Assembly: GCF_031624635.1 (NCBI RefSeq)
Contig: NZ_JAMQOQ010000002.1
Location: 744,001-808,000, forward strand
From: Halogeometricum sp. S3BR5-2
GTDB lineage: Archaea > Halobacteriota > Halobacteria > Halobacteriales > Haloferacaceae
Direction of reading: 5' to 3'
DNA: 64,000 bases
Shown: piece by piece, positions 25,231 through 35,306 of the stretch
How the letters are laid out: the number at the start of each line of letters is the position of its first letter
Position numbering within the stretch: position 1 is the first letter of the stretch
The notes under the pieces: model-generated
Told to the model about the DNA's origin: nothing
Seen by the model: only the letters and a program-made list of their open reading frames with translations
The model's database searches: none
Made by a program: the position numbers and the translations under genes

Positions 25231-26036
25231 GGTCGGCCCTCCGAGGCGTCGGGGGCCGTCTTCGACCCCGACTCGCCCGCTCGCTCCCCGTCGAACCAGC
25301 CGTCGACCGCCCGCCGGACGCGACGGAGGACGCGCGGGTCGGTGCTCGGCCGGCCGACGCTCACCGCGTCCGCGCCGTGCGCGAGGTACTCGTGGACGCT
25401 CTCTCGGCCTCGCACCTCGTTGTTGGCGACGACGAACAGGGGGGTCTCGGCCACCTCGGCGACGACGTCCTCGGAGTCCATCGCGTCGACGTGTATCAGC
25501 GAGGCGCCCGCCTCGGCGAGTCGCGCCGCCGTCTCCGCGAGGTCGACGCCGTCGACTTCGGCGCGGACTTTCGCTCCGACCGTCGCCCCCTCGTCGGCGG
25601 CGGCGGCGACGTACTCGCACAGTCTGTCGGTGTCGCGCAGAAGCGTCTCGCCGCACCCGACGGCGCGGAGTTCGTCCTGCCGGCAGTGGGCGTTCACTTC
25701 GAGGACGGCGCCGCGGTCCGCGCAGAGGCGGGCGGCCTCGCGCACCGGGTCGACCGTCGCGCTTCGGACGTTGACGCCGACCCGTATCTCCGCGTCCGCG
25801 AGGGCGTCGAGTTCCCCGGTGACGAACGCGAGGGGGTCGTCGGGCAGGAACTCGTTGCGGTCGCGCGCGACGAGTTCCCGCGCCGCGTCCCTGCTCTCCT
25901 CGTCCAGACTGACACCGCCGAGGAACGCCATCCCGGCGTGAGAGGCGGCCGCCCGCGCCCACGCGGCGTCGCTCTCGCCGCTGAGGCTGGCGAGGGCGAG
26001 GCGCGGTTCGAAGTCGAAGTTCGCGTCCGAGGTCAT
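25227..26036 (-). CDS. DUS-like TIM-barrel flavoprotein
   Basis: The 269-residue product resembles archaeal dihydrouridine-synthase/DHODH-like FMN proteins: [16 protein letters not shown] at the start, [16 protein letters not shown], and [17 protein letters not shown] with Cys118 in the place of the Dus catalytic Cys (normally within NxGCP). Then [30 protein letters not shown] and [12 protein letters not shown] form the phosphate-binding end of the barrel. The changed motif and short length argue against a normal tRNA-modifying Dus; a cofactor-related reductase is possible. It overlaps cofD and the CitG-like gene by 4 nt each. Confidence 0.82.
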   Translation of the reverse strand: MTSDANFDFEPRLALASLSGESDAAWARAAASHAGMAFLGGVSLDEESRDAARELVARDRNEFLPDDPLAFVTGELDALADAEIRVGVNVRSATVDPVREAARLCADRGAVLEVNAHCRQDELRAVGCGETLLRDTDRLCEYVAAAADEGATVGAKVRAEVDGVDLAETAARLAEAGASLIHVDAMDSEDVVAEVAETPLFVVANNEVRGRESVHEYLAHGADAVSVGRPSTDPRVLRRVRRAVDGWFDGERAGESGSKTAPDASEGRP

Positions 26037-27040
26037 CGGGACGCCTCCGCCCCGACGTCCGCCAGCGCCGAGTCGACGGCGCGGGCGACGCGCGCGGCGT
26101 CCTCGGGGCCGTTCATCTCCGTGTCCGTCCTGACGACGGGTCGGTCCAACTCGGTGCCGTCCGCCGAGTCGAGGACGAACGCGTCGGCGAACGGGTAGGC
26201 GTCGGCGACGCCGCGGGTGGAGGGGTCGAGACCCACGCCGTCCATCAGTTTCGCCGCCGGCCCGGAGAACACGCGGTCCTCGACGAACGGCGAGACGGCG
26301 ACGACGGGCGTCGATTCGAGGGCGTTCCGGAAGGCGTCCATCGCCAGCATCGGCCCGAGGCTGGTGACGGGGTTCGACGGGCCGACGACGACGGGGTCGG
26401 CGAGGGCGTCGAGGACGGCCCCGGTGGGTTCGGCGTCGCCCGCCCCGCGGAACTCCACCTCCTCGACGGCGGGTTCGGCGCGGCGGTGGACCCAGTACGC
26501 CTGAAAGTGCATCGTCCCCTCGTCGGTGTGGACGACGGTGGCGACGGGGTCGTCCGACATCGGAAGTAACTCGATTTCGAGACCGAACGCGTCCGCGAGC
26601 GTCCGCGTCACCTCGGTGAGCGCGTCCCCCTCGTCGAGGAGGGACGTGCGGGTGACGTGGACCGCTCGGTCCCGGTCTCCGATTTCCATGAACTCGGCGA
26701 CGCCGGAGAAGCGGCGCCAGCGGGCGATGTCTCTCCCGGAGACCTGCGCCTCGTCGCGGAGGTAGCGCGGGCCGTCGTCGAGGCCGGCGGCGTCGGCGAG
26801 GCGGTGGAGTTCGTCGTCCGTCGCCGTCGTGTCGCCCTCGATGCCCCACCAGCGCTCGGTGTCGAGGACGCCGCCGCCGTGGAACAGGACGGTGTCGACG
26901 TCCGGGCAGACGAGGTGTCCCCCGAGTTCGACGTCGTCGCCGGTGTTGGCGACCACCGTCGTCTCCGCGGGGTCGAACACCTCGCTCGCGCCGTCGAGCA
27001 GTTTCGGGGTGCCCGTCCCCCCGGCGAGAAACGTGACCAT
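26033..27040 (-). CDS. cofD: 2-phospho-L-lactate transferase (coenzyme F420 synthesis)
   Basis: CofD joins a phospholactyl (or phosphoenolpyruvyl) group to the deazaflavin Fo, making F420-0. The 335-residue product starts [17 protein letters not shown], the glycine-rich loop of the family, followed by [19 protein letters not shown] and the end motifs [15 protein letters not shown] and [18 protein letters not shown]. The internal ATG at 27040 is chosen over an upstream one that adds ten residues. It opens a four-gene operon with 4-nt overlaps, so the downstream DUS-like, CitG-like and DUF447 proteins are likely made together with F420. Confidence 0.95.
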   Translation of the reverse strand: MVTFLAGGTGTPKLLDGASEVFDPAETTVVANTGDDVELGGHLVCPDVDTVLFHGGGVLDTERWWGIEGDTTATDDELHRLADAAGLDDGPRYLRDEAQVSGRDIARWRRFSGVAEFMEIGDRDRAVHVTRTSLLDEGDALTEVTRTLADAFGLEIELLPMSDDPVATVVHTDEGTMHFQAYWVHRRAEPAVEEVEFRGAGDAEPTGAVLDALADPVVVGPSNPVTSLGPMLAMDAFRNALESTPVVAVSPFVEDRVFSGPAAKLMDGVGLDPSTRGVADAYPFADAFVLDSADGTELDRPVVRTDTEMNGPEDAARVARAVDSALADVGAEASR

Positions 27041-27132
27041 GTCTCCGTAGAGGCCCACGGGCGGTTTCAAGGTTGCTCACCGCCGCGCGCCGACCGACAA
27101 GGACTATCCGACGCCGGGCCCAAGGCGCGACG

Positions 27133-27816
27133 ATGTCCGACCGCTCATCCGGCGACCGCGTCCGCGTCGCCGCGGCCGCCCTCCTCGCCGTCCTCGCAGT
27201 CGTCGCGCCGGCGTACGGCGTCCTCGTACTCGCGGACGTCTCCGCCGGGGAGTTCCGCTCCTCGACGACCGGTTCGACCACGGCGGCGTCCGCGACGACG
27301 AACGGTTCCGCCCCGGCCGTGGCGAACGCGACCGTGGTGGTCCGCGCGCCCGACTCGGTCCGACCCCGCCTCGAACGGAGCCTCCGCGAGTCGTTCGCAG
27401 AGCGCGGGTTCGACGTGACCGTCGCATCGGAGATTCCCGACGACGGGTCGCCCGTCCTCGTCGTCGCCGTCGACTCGTGGGGCGCGCGGTGGAACCCGGC
27501 GACGCCCTCCGCGACGGTGGAGTGGCGCACCGCCTTCGACGCGAACGGGCACGAAGACCACCTAACGGCGGCACTCGCGGACGAACCCATCCGCTTCGAC
27601 TCGCGAAACGGTTCCGACGTCGTCGTCGCCGGCGACTACCGACTCGACGACCGCGGGACGGGAATCGTCTCGCGGCCGGCGTACGACCGTCGCCTCGCGG
27701 CCGTCGTCGGCGAGGAGACGGCACGACGGACGCTGGAGGCGGTTCGGCGCGAGACGGCGGCGAACGGGTCGACCGCCGCCGCGGTCGCGGAGCGTCGGAC
27801 CCGCTCGGGGAAGTGA
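27133..27816 (+). CDS. membrane-anchored extracytoplasmic protein of unknown function
   Basis: The 227-residue product has one N-terminal hydrophobic helix (about 12-36) and then a Thr/Ser/Ala-rich linker, the usual design of haloarchaeal proteins facing outside. The rest is a mixed alpha/beta domain with VVVRAPDSVRPRLERSLRE and SPVLVVAVDSWGARW. It could be a lipoprotein-like or signal-anchored protein; no lipobox is seen. Family not recognised. It is divergent from cofD, 92 nt away. Confidence 0.72.
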   Translation: MSDRSSGDRVRVAAAALLAVLAVVAPAYGVLVLADVSAGEFRSSTTGSTTAASATTNGSAPAVANATVVVRAPDSVRPRLERSLRESFAERGFDVTVASEIPDDGSPVLVVAVDSWGARWNPATPSATVEWRTAFDANGHEDHLTAALADEPIRFDSRNGSDVVVAGDYRLDDRGTGIVSRPAYDRRLAAVVGEETARRTLEAVRRETAANGSTAAAVAERRTRSGK

Positions 27817-27922
27817 GAACTCGAAAGCGGCTGAATTTCCGGGCGTAACGGACGAGAACGCGGACATTCCGACGGGCCCTCGAACTCGCTTATGGACTGA
27901 GAGGATGTACAGGTAACTGCTG

Positions 27923-28315
27923 ATGAACTACAGAGCCATCCTATACGGTCTCGCCGCGAGCATCGTCATCGGACTGTTGAGCGGGTTGGGACTGCCGTAC
28001 ACCGATGCGAGCCTCCCGATCATCGGAGCCGGACTCTCCGGCCTCCTCGCGGGCGGCATCGCCGGCTACGTCAACCGCGGAACGATGGGCAGCGACGCCC
28101 TGCACGGCGGCATCGCCACCGTCGTCGGCGGCATCATCGTGGCGACGTTCCTGCTCGTGTTCGGGACGCTCGTCGCGGGCGTCTTCGGCCTCGCGGCCGG
28201 CGTCGCGGCGTTCCTCGTCGTCGCCGTGACGGCCGTCCCCGGCGCCCTCGGCGGCGCCCTCGGCGGGATGCTGGCCGATACGGGCGACAGCGAACGGACC
28301 AGGCCGGCCGCCTGA
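27923..28315 (+). CDS. DUF5518 family membrane protein
   Basis: The 130-residue product is four hydrophobic glycine-rich helices with the repeated GAGLSGLLAGGIAGY and GGIIVATFLLVFGTLVAG segments, as in the haloarchaeal DUF5518 family. It ends with a short polar tail. Function is unknown. A CTTATGG box lies 28-34 nt before the ATG. Independent transcript likely. Confidence 0.85.
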   Translation: MNYRAILYGLAASIVIGLLSGLGLPYTDASLPIIGAGLSGLLAGGIAGYVNRGTMGSDALHGGIATVVGGIIVATFLLVFGTLVAGVFGLAAGVAAFLVVAVTAVPGALGGALGGMLADTGDSERTRPAA

Positions 28316-28395
28316 GCCGGTGAGGCGACCACGACCGGGCGCGACCCGACTCTCGCCCCCGACCCCTTTTGTACGATGACGGCCGACAATCCGGT

Positions 28396-29622
28396 ATGAC
28401 GACCATCAAGGACAGCGTCCACGACCACATCGAGGTCGAGGGCGTCGCCGAGGCCCTCCTCGACACGGAGGAGGTGCAACGGCTCCGGCACATCAAGCAG
28501 TTGGGGACGGTGCAACTCGTCTACCCGTCGGCGAACCACACGCGGTTCGAGCACTCGCTGGGCGTCTACCACCTCGCCTCCCGCGCCCTCGACCACCTCG
28601 GCATCGAGGGCGTGCAGGCCGAGCGAATCCGCGCCGCCTCCCTCCTCCACGACGTGGGGCACGGCCCGTACAGCCACAACGTCGAGAGCGTCACCCACCG
28701 CCACACCGGCAAGTACCACGACGACGTGCACGAACTCATCGCCGAGGGCGCGGTGGGGCGGGTCCTCCGCGACCACGACCTGAACCCGGACACCATCGCG
28801 GACCTCGTGGCCGGCGAGGGGAAGTACGGCCAACTGGTGTCGGGGGAGTTGGACGTCGACCGGATGGACTACCTCGTCCGCGACGCCCACCACACCGGCG
28901 TCCCCTACGGCACCATCGACCACGAACGGCTGATTCGGGAACTCACCTTCGTCGACGGCGAACTCGTCCTCGACGAGGGGAACGTCCAGACCGCGGAGTC
29001 GCTCCTCCTCGCCCGCGCGCTGATGAACCCGACCGTCTACCAGCACCACGTCGCTCGCATCTCGAAGGCGATGCTCAGGCGGGCGAGCGAGCGACTCCTG
29101 CGGCAACCCGACCTCACGGCCGACAGACTCCGCCGCATGGACGACCACGACCTCGTCGCCGCCCTCCGCATGACGCCCGAGACGAGCGCGTTCGCCGAGC
29201 GTCTCGCCAGCCGCGACCTGTACAAGCGGGCGGTGTGGGCCGAGATGGACGCCGTCCCCGACGACGTTATCGACGCCGACCACACCGTCTACCGCGACTT
29301 CGAGGCGGCCGTCGCGGACCGCGTCGGAATCGACCCCGGGTCGGTCATCGTCGACGTGCCCCCGCGGCCGTCGATGACCGAGTCGACCACCCGGGTGATG
29401 GTCAGCGGCGAGATACGACGGCTCGGCAAGCAGTCGCCGCTCGTCTCCGCCCTCAGGACCGCGCAGAGCCAGCAGTGGCGCTTCGGCGTCTACGCGCCCG
29501 CGGATGAGACGGCCGCCGTCGGCCGCGCCGCCGTCGAGGAGATGGGCCTCGACATCGACGGCGCCCTCGTCTCGGACGTCCGCCACGGCGTCAACGCGAC
29601 GCTGGACGAGTTCGCGGAGTGA
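28396..29622 (+). CDS. HD-domain phosphohydrolase
   Basis: A 408-residue HD-superfamily metal-dependent phosphohydrolase. The histidine triad-type signature HTRFEHSLGVYHLA (about 54-67) and LLHDVGHGPYSHN with His85-Asp86 form the active site, as in archaeal dNTP triphosphohydrolases of the SAMHD1/YpgQ type. Substrate may be dNTPs or another phosphate ester; not decidable here. It starts at ATG 28396 with a pyrimidine-rich CCTTTT upstream. Single gene, cytosolic. Confidence 0.92.
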   Translation: MTTIKDSVHDHIEVEGVAEALLDTEEVQRLRHIKQLGTVQLVYPSANHTRFEHSLGVYHLASRALDHLGIEGVQAERIRAASLLHDVGHGPYSHNVESVTHRHTGKYHDDVHELIAEGAVGRVLRDHDLNPDTIADLVAGEGKYGQLVSGELDVDRMDYLVRDAHHTGVPYGTIDHERLIRELTFVDGELVLDEGNVQTAESLLLARALMNPTVYQHHVARISKAMLRRASERLLRQPDLTADRLRRMDDHDLVAALRMTPETSAFAERLASRDLYKRAVWAEMDAVPDDVIDADHTVYRDFEAAVADRVGIDPGSVIVDVPPRPSMTESTTRVMVSGEIRRLGKQSPLVSALRTAQSQQWRFGVYAPADETAAVGRAAVEEMGLDIDGALVSDVRHGVNATLDEFAE

Positions 29623-29682
29623 GGCGTCGGCCGAACGGAACGGGTCGGGAGTTTCAAGCCTCGTCCGAGGTGAGTACCGACC

Positions 29683-30696
29683 ATGATCATCGAGGGGACC
29701 ATCCTCCGCGGGCGCGACTTCGAACCGGTCGAGGGACGCGTCGTCGTCGAGGACGGCGAGATTTCGGCCGTCGAGGAGGCGAGCACGGATTCCGAGAACA
29801 TCGTCCTGCCGGCGTTCGTCAACGCGCACACGCACATCGGCGACTCCATCGCCAAGGAGGCGGGGTCGGGGCTGTCGCTGGACGAGTTGGTCGCGCCGCC
29901 GGACGGCCTGAAGCACCGACTGCTCCGCGCGGCGAGTCGCGAGGAGAAAGTCGAGGCGATGCGGCGGTCGCTCCGCATGATGGCGGCGACGGGAACCGCG
30001 ACGTGCATCGAGTTCCGCGAGGGCGGCGTCGAGGGCGTCGAGGCCATCCGCGCGGCCGCGGACGGACTCGACATCGACCCCGTCGTCCTCGGCCGCGAGA
30101 CGGCCGACGCGATGCGCGCGTCCGACGGCTTCGGCGCCTCGGGCGCCCGGGACGCCGAGTTCGCCGACCTCCGCGAGGCGACGCGCGAGGCGGGAAAGCT
30201 GTTCGGCATCCACGCCGGCGAGCGCGATTCGCTCGACATCGACCCCGCCTTGGACCTCGACCCCGACTTCGCCGTCCACATGGTCCACCCCGAACCGTCG
30301 CATCTCGATAGAATCGAAGAGAGCGGGGTGCCCATCGTCCTCTGCCCGCGGTCGAACCTCGTCACGAACGTCGGCGTCGCCCCGGTGCGCGAGTTGGCCG
30401 ACCGGACCACCCTCGCCCTCGGGACGGACAACGTGATGCTCAACTCCCCCTCCATGTTCCGGGAGATGGAGTTCCTCGACAAACTCGCGGACGTCTCCGC
30501 CGCCGAAGTGTTGCGGATGGCGACGGTCAACGGCGCCGAGTTGGCGGGGAAGAACTACGGCGTCGTCGAGGCGGGCCGGGAGGCGAAACTGCTCGTCCTC
30601 GACGGCGACTCGGACAACCTCGCCGGCGTGAAAGACCCCGTCCGCGCCGTCGTCCGGCGCGCGGGGCAGGCGGACGTGCGCGACGTACTGCTCTGA
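29683..30696 (+). CDS. amidohydrolase family protein
   Basis: The 337-residue product is a metal-dependent amidohydrolase of the imidazolonepropionase/chlorohydrolase-like group. Ligand motifs are NAHTHIGD (about 48-55), GIHAGER (about 179-185), VHMVHPE and LGTDNVMLNS. It lacks the long N-terminal extension of larger family members and is cytosolic. It could deaminate or hydrolyse a nucleoside-like or cyclic amide compound; substrate unknown. It follows the HD gene by 60 nt and may share its transcript. Confidence 0.88.
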   Translation: MIIEGTILRGRDFEPVEGRVVVEDGEISAVEEASTDSENIVLPAFVNAHTHIGDSIAKEAGSGLSLDELVAPPDGLKHRLLRAASREEKVEAMRRSLRMMAATGTATCIEFREGGVEGVEAIRAAADGLDIDPVVLGRETADAMRASDGFGASGARDAEFADLREATREAGKLFGIHAGERDSLDIDPALDLDPDFAVHMVHPEPSHLDRIEESGVPIVLCPRSNLVTNVGVAPVRELADRTTLALGTDNVMLNSPSMFREMEFLDKLADVSAAEVLRMATVNGAELAGKNYGVVEAGREAKLLVLDGDSDNLAGVKDPVRAVVRRAGQADVRDVLL

Positions 30697-30794
30697 GCGA
30701 CCCGTCCGCCGTCGCTCGGCACGGACTTTCGATTCGTAACGGTCTTTGGGGATAGAGTTATGCCTCCGAGCCGACTATCGTGCGGTGAGTTAAC

Positions 30795-31334
30795 ATGATG
30801 TACCAGCGTATCCTCGTCCCGACCGACGGTTCGGCCGGGTCCGCGCGCGTCCTCGAACACGCCGTCGGACTCGCGGCCGTCCACGGCGCGACCGTCCACG
30901 CGCTGTACGTCATCAACAGCGGGAGCTTCGCCGGCCTCCCGATGGAGTCCTCGTGGGAGGGGTTGGACGAGATGCTGCGCTCGGACGCCGAAGCGGCGAT
31001 GGAGGAGGTTCGCGCCGTCGCCGCGGACGCGGGCGTCCCCGTCGAGACGACGGTCGCCGAGGGGACGCCGAGCCGCGAGATAGTCCGGTTCGCGGAGCAG
31101 GAGGGCTGCGACCTCGTCGTGATGGGGACGCACGGTCGCGGCGGAATCGACCGCCTGCTCCTCGGCAGCGTCGCGGAGAAGGTCGTCCGCGCCTCGGAGG
31201 TGCCGGTGCTCACCGTACGGGTGGGTGATGTCTCGACGGCGGAGGGGGCGAAAGAGGACGCGGCGGCCGAGTCGGACGTCGAAACGGAGTCCGAGGCCGA
31301 CGCGGACGCCGAGACGGGCGTCGAAGCGGACTAA
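30795..31334 (+). CDS. universal stress protein with long acidic tail
   Basis: A 179-residue UspA-fold protein. The nucleotide-binding features RILVPTDGS (about 4-12) and VMGTHGRGGIDRLLLGSVAEKVV with GxxGxxxxxxxGS type spacing are present, so it probably binds ATP. After residue 145 there is a tail of Ala/Asp/Glu repeats (AESDVETESEADADAETGVE) not shared by ordinary Usp proteins, likely disordered. Two ATGs in a row (30795 and 30798) are possible starts. It converges on birA with a 1-nt gap. Confidence 0.92.
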   Translation: MMYQRILVPTDGSAGSARVLEHAVGLAAVHGATVHALYVINSGSFAGLPMESSWEGLDEMLRSDAEAAMEEVRAVAADAGVPVETTVAEGTPSREIVRFAEQEGCDLVVMGTHGRGGIDRLLLGSVAEKVVRASEVPVLTVRVGDVSTAEGAKEDAAAESDVETESEADADAETGVEAD

Positions 31335-31335
31335 C

Positions 31336-32355
31336 CTACTTCCCCTCGGACCGCGCGGGCCGGAGGTGCTCGCAGTCGCCCGCGTGGACGACGCGTTCGC
31401 CCTCGTCGGTCCGTACGACGAGCGCACCGGGCGTTCGCACGTCGACGGCCTCGCCCTCGACGACGCCGCCCGGCGTCTCGACGCGCACGTACCGCCCGAG
31501 CGTCGCGGCGTGTTCGCGCCACGCCGGGAGGACGGAATCGGGGTCGGCAACCAAGTCCGCGAACGTCTCTAAGACGCGCTGGCAGAACACCCGTAAGTCC
31601 GCGTCGCCGGCCTCCTCGCGGACGCTCGTCGCCCCCGCCGGAAGGTCGGCGGCGTCGACGTTGACGTTCGCGCCGATGCCGACGACGACCCACGACACCC
31701 TGTCCGCTTCCCCCTCCATCTCGGTGAGGACGCCGGCGAGTTTGCGGCCGCCGCGGTCGGATTCGGCGTCGGCCTCGTTCGTTTCACTCACGGGGACTCC
31801 ATCGGACTCGTCCGATGTGTTCTCGTTCACTTCGTTCACGAGAACGTCGTTCGGCCACTTTATCGACGCGTCCACTCCCGCCTCGCGCGCCGCCCGTGTG
31901 ACGGCGACGGCGGCGGCGAGCGTGTAGAGGGGAGCGTGCGCCGGCGGAATCTCGGGTCGGAGGACGAGGCTCGCCCAGAGGCCGCCGGCGGGGGCGGTCC
32001 ACTCGCGGCGGAGTCGACCCCTGCTCCCGGTCTGTTCGCCGGCGACGACGACGACGTCCGAGGCGCCTTCGGGGGCGAGTTCGCGTCCCCGGTCGTTCGT
32101 GCTGCCGATTCGGTCGTGGTACTCCACCGCGTAGGGGGCGTCGAGGCCGAACGCGAGGGCCGCCGCGCCGTACTCGGGCACGTCGGTGACGCGGTAACCC
32201 CCCTCGCCGCTCTCGACGCCGAACCCCTCCTCGCGGAGGGCCTCGACCTGCTTCCAGACGGCGGCGCGGGAGATACCCAACTCCGAGGCGAGGGCCGGCC
32301 CCGTCGTCGGCCCCCCGGCGAGGGCGTCGAGGAGGGCGCGGCGCGTCTCGTTCAT
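31336..32355 (-). CDS. birA: biotin--[acetyl-CoA-carboxylase] ligase, bifunctional with winged helix
   Basis: BirA attaches biotin to the lysine of carboxyl-carrier proteins, here presumably the BCCP part encoded at 33303. The 339-residue protein has an N-terminal winged helix (about 1-60, [21 protein letters not shown]), the catalytic domain with [34 protein letters not shown] (biotin-binding GRGRxxREW-type loop) and KWPNDVLVN, and a C-terminal SH3-like part. An acidic insertion at about 185-205 ([20 protein letters not shown]) is unusual but common in halophiles. Start at ATG 32355; the longer frame upstream is shadow. Confidence 0.93.
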   Translation of the reverse strand: MNETRRALLDALAGGPTTGPALASELGISRAAVWKQVEALREEGFGVESGEGGYRVTDVPEYGAAALAFGLDAPYAVEYHDRIGSTNDRGRELAPEGASDVVVVAGEQTGSRGRLRREWTAPAGGLWASLVLRPEIPPAHAPLYTLAAAVAVTRAAREAGVDASIKWPNDVLVNEVNENTSDESDGVPVSETNEADAESDRGGRKLAGVLTEMEGEADRVSWVVVGIGANVNVDAADLPAGATSVREEAGDADLRVFCQRVLETFADLVADPDSVLPAWREHAATLGRYVRVETPGGVVEGEAVDVRTPGALVVRTDEGERVVHAGDCEHLRPARSEGK

Positions 32356-32444
32356 GCAGGGGGTGGGGCGAGCGAGGAGAAAAGCGCCGGGGATTCCCGC
32401 GGCGGCGCGCAAGAACGAAGTCGACCGGCGACGAGAGGCGGACG

Positions 32445-33017
32445 ATGCCCTCCGAGACGGAGACGGAGACGGAGAAAGAGAAGATGCTCGCGGGGGAGCC
32501 GTACGACCCGATGGATTCGACGTTGGTCGAAGAGCGCCGCGCGGCGCGTCGGCTGACCGAGGAGTACAACGCGACGGGCGTCGACGAGGACGAGTACCGG
32601 GAGTCAATCCTGAGAGACCTCTTCGGCGCCGTCGGCGAGAACCCGCTCGTCGAACCGACGTTCAAGTGCGACTACGGCTACAACGTCCGCGTCGGCGACC
32701 GCTTCTTCGCCAACTTCGACTGCGTGATACTCGACGTCTGCCCCGTCGAGTTCGGCGACGACTGCATGCTCGCGCCCGGCGTCCACGTCTACACCGCGAC
32801 GCACCCCCTCGACGCCGCCGAACGGGTCGCCGGCGAGGAGTACGGCAAGCCCGTCACCGTCGGCGACAGAGTGTGGTTCGGCGGCCGGGCCGTCGTCAAC
32901 CCCGGCGTCACTATCGGCGACGACAGCGTCGTCGCCTCGGGCGCCGTCGTCACCCGCGACGTGCCCGCGGAGGTTGTCGTGCAGGGCAACCCCGCCGAAG
33001 TCGTCAAGGAACTCTGA
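32445..33017 (+). CDS. NodL/LacA-type sugar O-acetyltransferase
   Basis: The 190-residue product is a hexapeptide-repeat (left-handed beta helix) acetyltransferase: [19 protein letters not shown], then [34 protein letters not shown] and [21 protein letters not shown]. His of THPL is the catalytic residue in maltose/galactoside acetyltransferases. It would acetylate a sugar with acetyl-CoA. The start could also be the ATG thirteen residues later (MLAGEPYD). It is divergent from birA, about 90 nt away. Confidence 0.92.
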   Translation: MPSETETETEKEKMLAGEPYDPMDSTLVEERRAARRLTEEYNATGVDEDEYRESILRDLFGAVGENPLVEPTFKCDYGYNVRVGDRFFANFDCVILDVCPVEFGDDCMLAPGVHVYTATHPLDAAERVAGEEYGKPVTVGDRVWFGGRAVVNPGVTIGDDSVVASGAVVTRDVPAEVVVQGNPAEVVKEL

Positions 33018-33067
33018 GTTCGACCGCGGCCGGTGGGCCTTTCCCCGTCGTGGGCGTCGAAACGCCC

Positions 33068-33274
33068 ATGCCTGACTTCGGAAACCCGGCCGGCTTCGAC
33101 ATCGCGACGGTCCTGACCGGTTCGGGAATCACGCTGCTGCTCTCCGCGGGAATCATGCGCTACGGCGAGCGGTTCCAGTACACCGCCGCCGAACTGTACG
33201 GCATCGGCGGCGCGGCGCTCATCGCCGTCGGCGTCGTGTTCGGCCTGATTCTCGTCGTCGCCGGCTACCGCTGA
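33068..33274 (+). CDS. 68-aa two-helix membrane protein
   Basis: The 68-residue product starts MPDFGNPAGFDIATVLTGSG and has two transmembrane helices, LLLSAGIMRYG-adjacent (about 17-33) and YGIGGAALIAVGVVFGLILVV (about 44-66), separated by a short charged loop. Function unknown. Start chosen at ATG 33068 because the longer upstream frame is arginine-rich shadow. It lies between the acetyltransferase and the biotin carboxylase gene, convergent with the latter. Confidence 0.68.
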   Translation: MPDFGNPAGFDIATVLTGSGITLLLSAGIMRYGERFQYTAAELYGIGGAALIAVGVVFGLILVVAGYR

Positions 33275-33302
33275 CCGCCCGAAAGAAGCCGGTTCGCGGT
33301 CG

Positions 33303-35108
33303 CTACTCCAAGACGACCAGCACGTCGCCCATGTCGACGCTCTCGCCCTCGCCGACGAGCACCTGCGCGACGGTGCCGCCGCGTTCGGCGACCACGTCGT
33401 TCTCCATCTTCATCGCCTCCAGGACGCAGACCACGTCGCCGCTCTCGACGTCGTCGCCCTCCTCGACGTCGACGGAGAGGATGGTGCCCTGCATCTCGGC
33501 GGTTATCTGCTCGCCGCCCTCGACGGCGACGGCCTCCTCGTCGTCCCCCTCGGCCTCGTCCGGCCGAGCGCGGGTACCGCTTCCGCCCGCGCTTCCGCCG
33601 TCCGCCGGGACCTGCACGGCGGGCGCGCCGCGTTCTTCGAGGCTGACCTCGAAGCGCTTGCCGTTGACCTCCACCGTGAAGTCGCGTTCGGTGACCTCCT
33701 CGTCCCCGTCGGAGTCGCCTTCCGACTCGGCCGGTCCCCACTTCTCGACGGCCCGCTCGATTCTCGTCCTGTCCAGTTCCTCGTCGAGGTACTTCGTCGT
33801 GTGTTCGCCCGCGCGGAACGTCTCGTCGGTGAGCATCAACCGGTGGAACGGGATGATGGTGTGGAAACCGTCTATCTGGAACTCCTCTAACGCGCGTTCG
33901 GAGCGCGCGAGACACTCCTCTCTGTCCCCGGCGGTGACGATGAGTTTCGCTATCATCGAGTCGTAATCGGTGACGAGGTCGTCGCCCTGCCGGAGGGCGT
34001 CGTCCAGTCGGACGCCGAACCCGCCCGGCGGGTCGTACGTCTCCAGTTCGCCGCCGGGCGCGGGCGCGAAGTCGTTGGCGGCGTTCTCCGCGTTGATGCG
34101 GAACTCCATCGAGTGGCCTTCTATCTCGACGTCGTCCTGCGCGAAGCCGAGTTCCTCGCCGGCGGCGACCCGCAGTTGCCACTTCACCACGTCGATGCCC
34201 GTCACCTGTTCTGTCACCGTGTGCTCGACCTGAATCCGGGTGTTCACCTCCATGAAGTAGAACTCCCCGTCCTCCACCAGAAATTCGACCGTCCCGGCGT
34301 TCGTGTAGTCGGCGGCGTCGACGCCGCGGCGCGCCGCCTCGCCGATTCGCTCACGGAGGTCGTCGTCGAGGGCCGGCGAGGGCGCCTCCTCGATGACCTT
34401 CTGGTGGCGACGCTGGAGCGAGCAGTCACGTTCCCCGAGGTGCCGGACGTTGTCGTGGTGGTCCGCGAGAATCTGCACCTCGATGTGCCGGGGCGCCTCG
34501 AGGTACTTCTCGACGTAGACGGAGGCGTTGTCGAAGTACGCCTCGCCCTCGCGCTGTGCGGTTTCGAGTTGCTCTTCGACCTCCGCCTCGTCGTGGACGA
34601 CCTTCAGACCGCGGCCGCCGCCGCCGCCCTCCGCCTTGATGGCGACGGGGTAGCCGTACTCGTCGGCTATCTCCTTGACCTCGTCGGCGGACTCGACGGG
34701 TTCGGTGGTGCCGGGGACGACGGGCACGTCGGCCTCCTGCATCAGCGCGCGCGCCTTCGTCTTCTCGCCGAGTCGCTCCATTGCCGCCGCGGAGGGGCCG
34801 ACCCACGTCATCTCCGACTCCTCGACTTTGGCGGCGAAGTCGGCGTTCTCCGCGAGGAAGCCGTACCCCGGATGAATCGCGTCGGCGCCGGCCTTCTCGC
34901 CGGCCTCGATGACCGCCTCGTGGTCGAGGTAGGAGTCCGCCGCGCGGGCGGGGCCGACGTTGTACGCCTCGTCGGCGTAGCGCACGTGCCCCGAGTGCTT
35001 GTCGGCGTCGCTGTAGACGGCGACGGTGCGCACGCCCAACTCCTTGCACGCCCGCATCACGCGGACGGCTATCTCTCCGCGGTTGGCGACGAGAACCTTA
35101 CTGAACAT
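33303..35108 (-). CDS. pccA: acyl-CoA carboxylase biotin carboxylase / biotin carboxyl carrier fusion
   Basis: This 601-residue subunit carboxylates biotin with ATP and bicarbonate. Biotin carboxylase comes first ([23 protein letters not shown]-grasp loop [13 protein letters not shown] near 160; [11 protein letters not shown]), and a BCCP domain last (about 525-601) with the biotinyl lysine in EAMKMEND. Between them is an acidic, serine-rich linker around 470-520. With PccB and PccX it makes a propionyl/acetyl-CoA carboxylase; gene symbol is by that association. ATG 35108 is chosen over an upstream start. The gene is separated from pccB by 10.7 kb and opposite in direction. Confidence 0.93.
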   Translation of the reverse strand: MFSKVLVANRGEIAVRVMRACKELGVRTVAVYSDADKHSGHVRYADEAYNVGPARAADSYLDHEAVIEAGEKAGADAIHPGYGFLAENADFAAKVEESEMTWVGPSAAAMERLGEKTKARALMQEADVPVVPGTTEPVESADEVKEIADEYGYPVAIKAEGGGGGRGLKVVHDEAEVEEQLETAQREGEAYFDNASVYVEKYLEAPRHIEVQILADHHDNVRHLGERDCSLQRRHQKVIEEAPSPALDDDLRERIGEAARRGVDAADYTNAGTVEFLVEDGEFYFMEVNTRIQVEHTVTEQVTGIDVVKWQLRVAAGEELGFAQDDVEIEGHSMEFRINAENAANDFAPAPGGELETYDPPGGFGVRLDDALRQGDDLVTDYDSMIAKLIVTAGDREECLARSERALEEFQIDGFHTIIPFHRLMLTDETFRAGEHTTKYLDEELDRTRIERAVEKWGPAESEGDSDGDEEVTERDFTVEVNGKRFEVSLEERGAPAVQVPADGGSAGGSGTRARPDEAEGDDEEAVAVEGGEQITAEMQGTILSVDVEEGDDVESGDVVCVLEAMKMENDVVAERGGTVAQVLVGEGESVDMGDVLVVLE

Positions 35109-35275
35109 TTGCGGGAGTATACCCGAACGCGGCACCTCATTCTATCGGTTCGGTGCGGTTCCGGCTTCGACGTCCGTCGAAGCAGTCGCGGCGTCGGAGT
35201 GGACGAACGTCTTCCGAGCGGAAGAATACGGGCTCGAAGGTGAACGTTCGTGAAATACGTCCCGAATCCAAACGG

Positions 35276-35282
35276 CCTTATG
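35276..35282 (+). promoter_or_regulatory. TATA-like promoter box of asd
   Basis: CCTTATG lies 25-31 nt before the ATG at 35307, so the later ATG of the frame is preferred as the start. Confidence 0.4.
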
Positions 35283-35306
35283 GGTGTGCCACGGAAAGCC
35301 ACGGCA

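Noticed and set aside
25227-26036. Ordinary tRNA-dihydrouridine synthase
   Set aside because: The catalytic NxGCP is replaced by NAHCRQ and the protein is short, so I call it only DUS-like.
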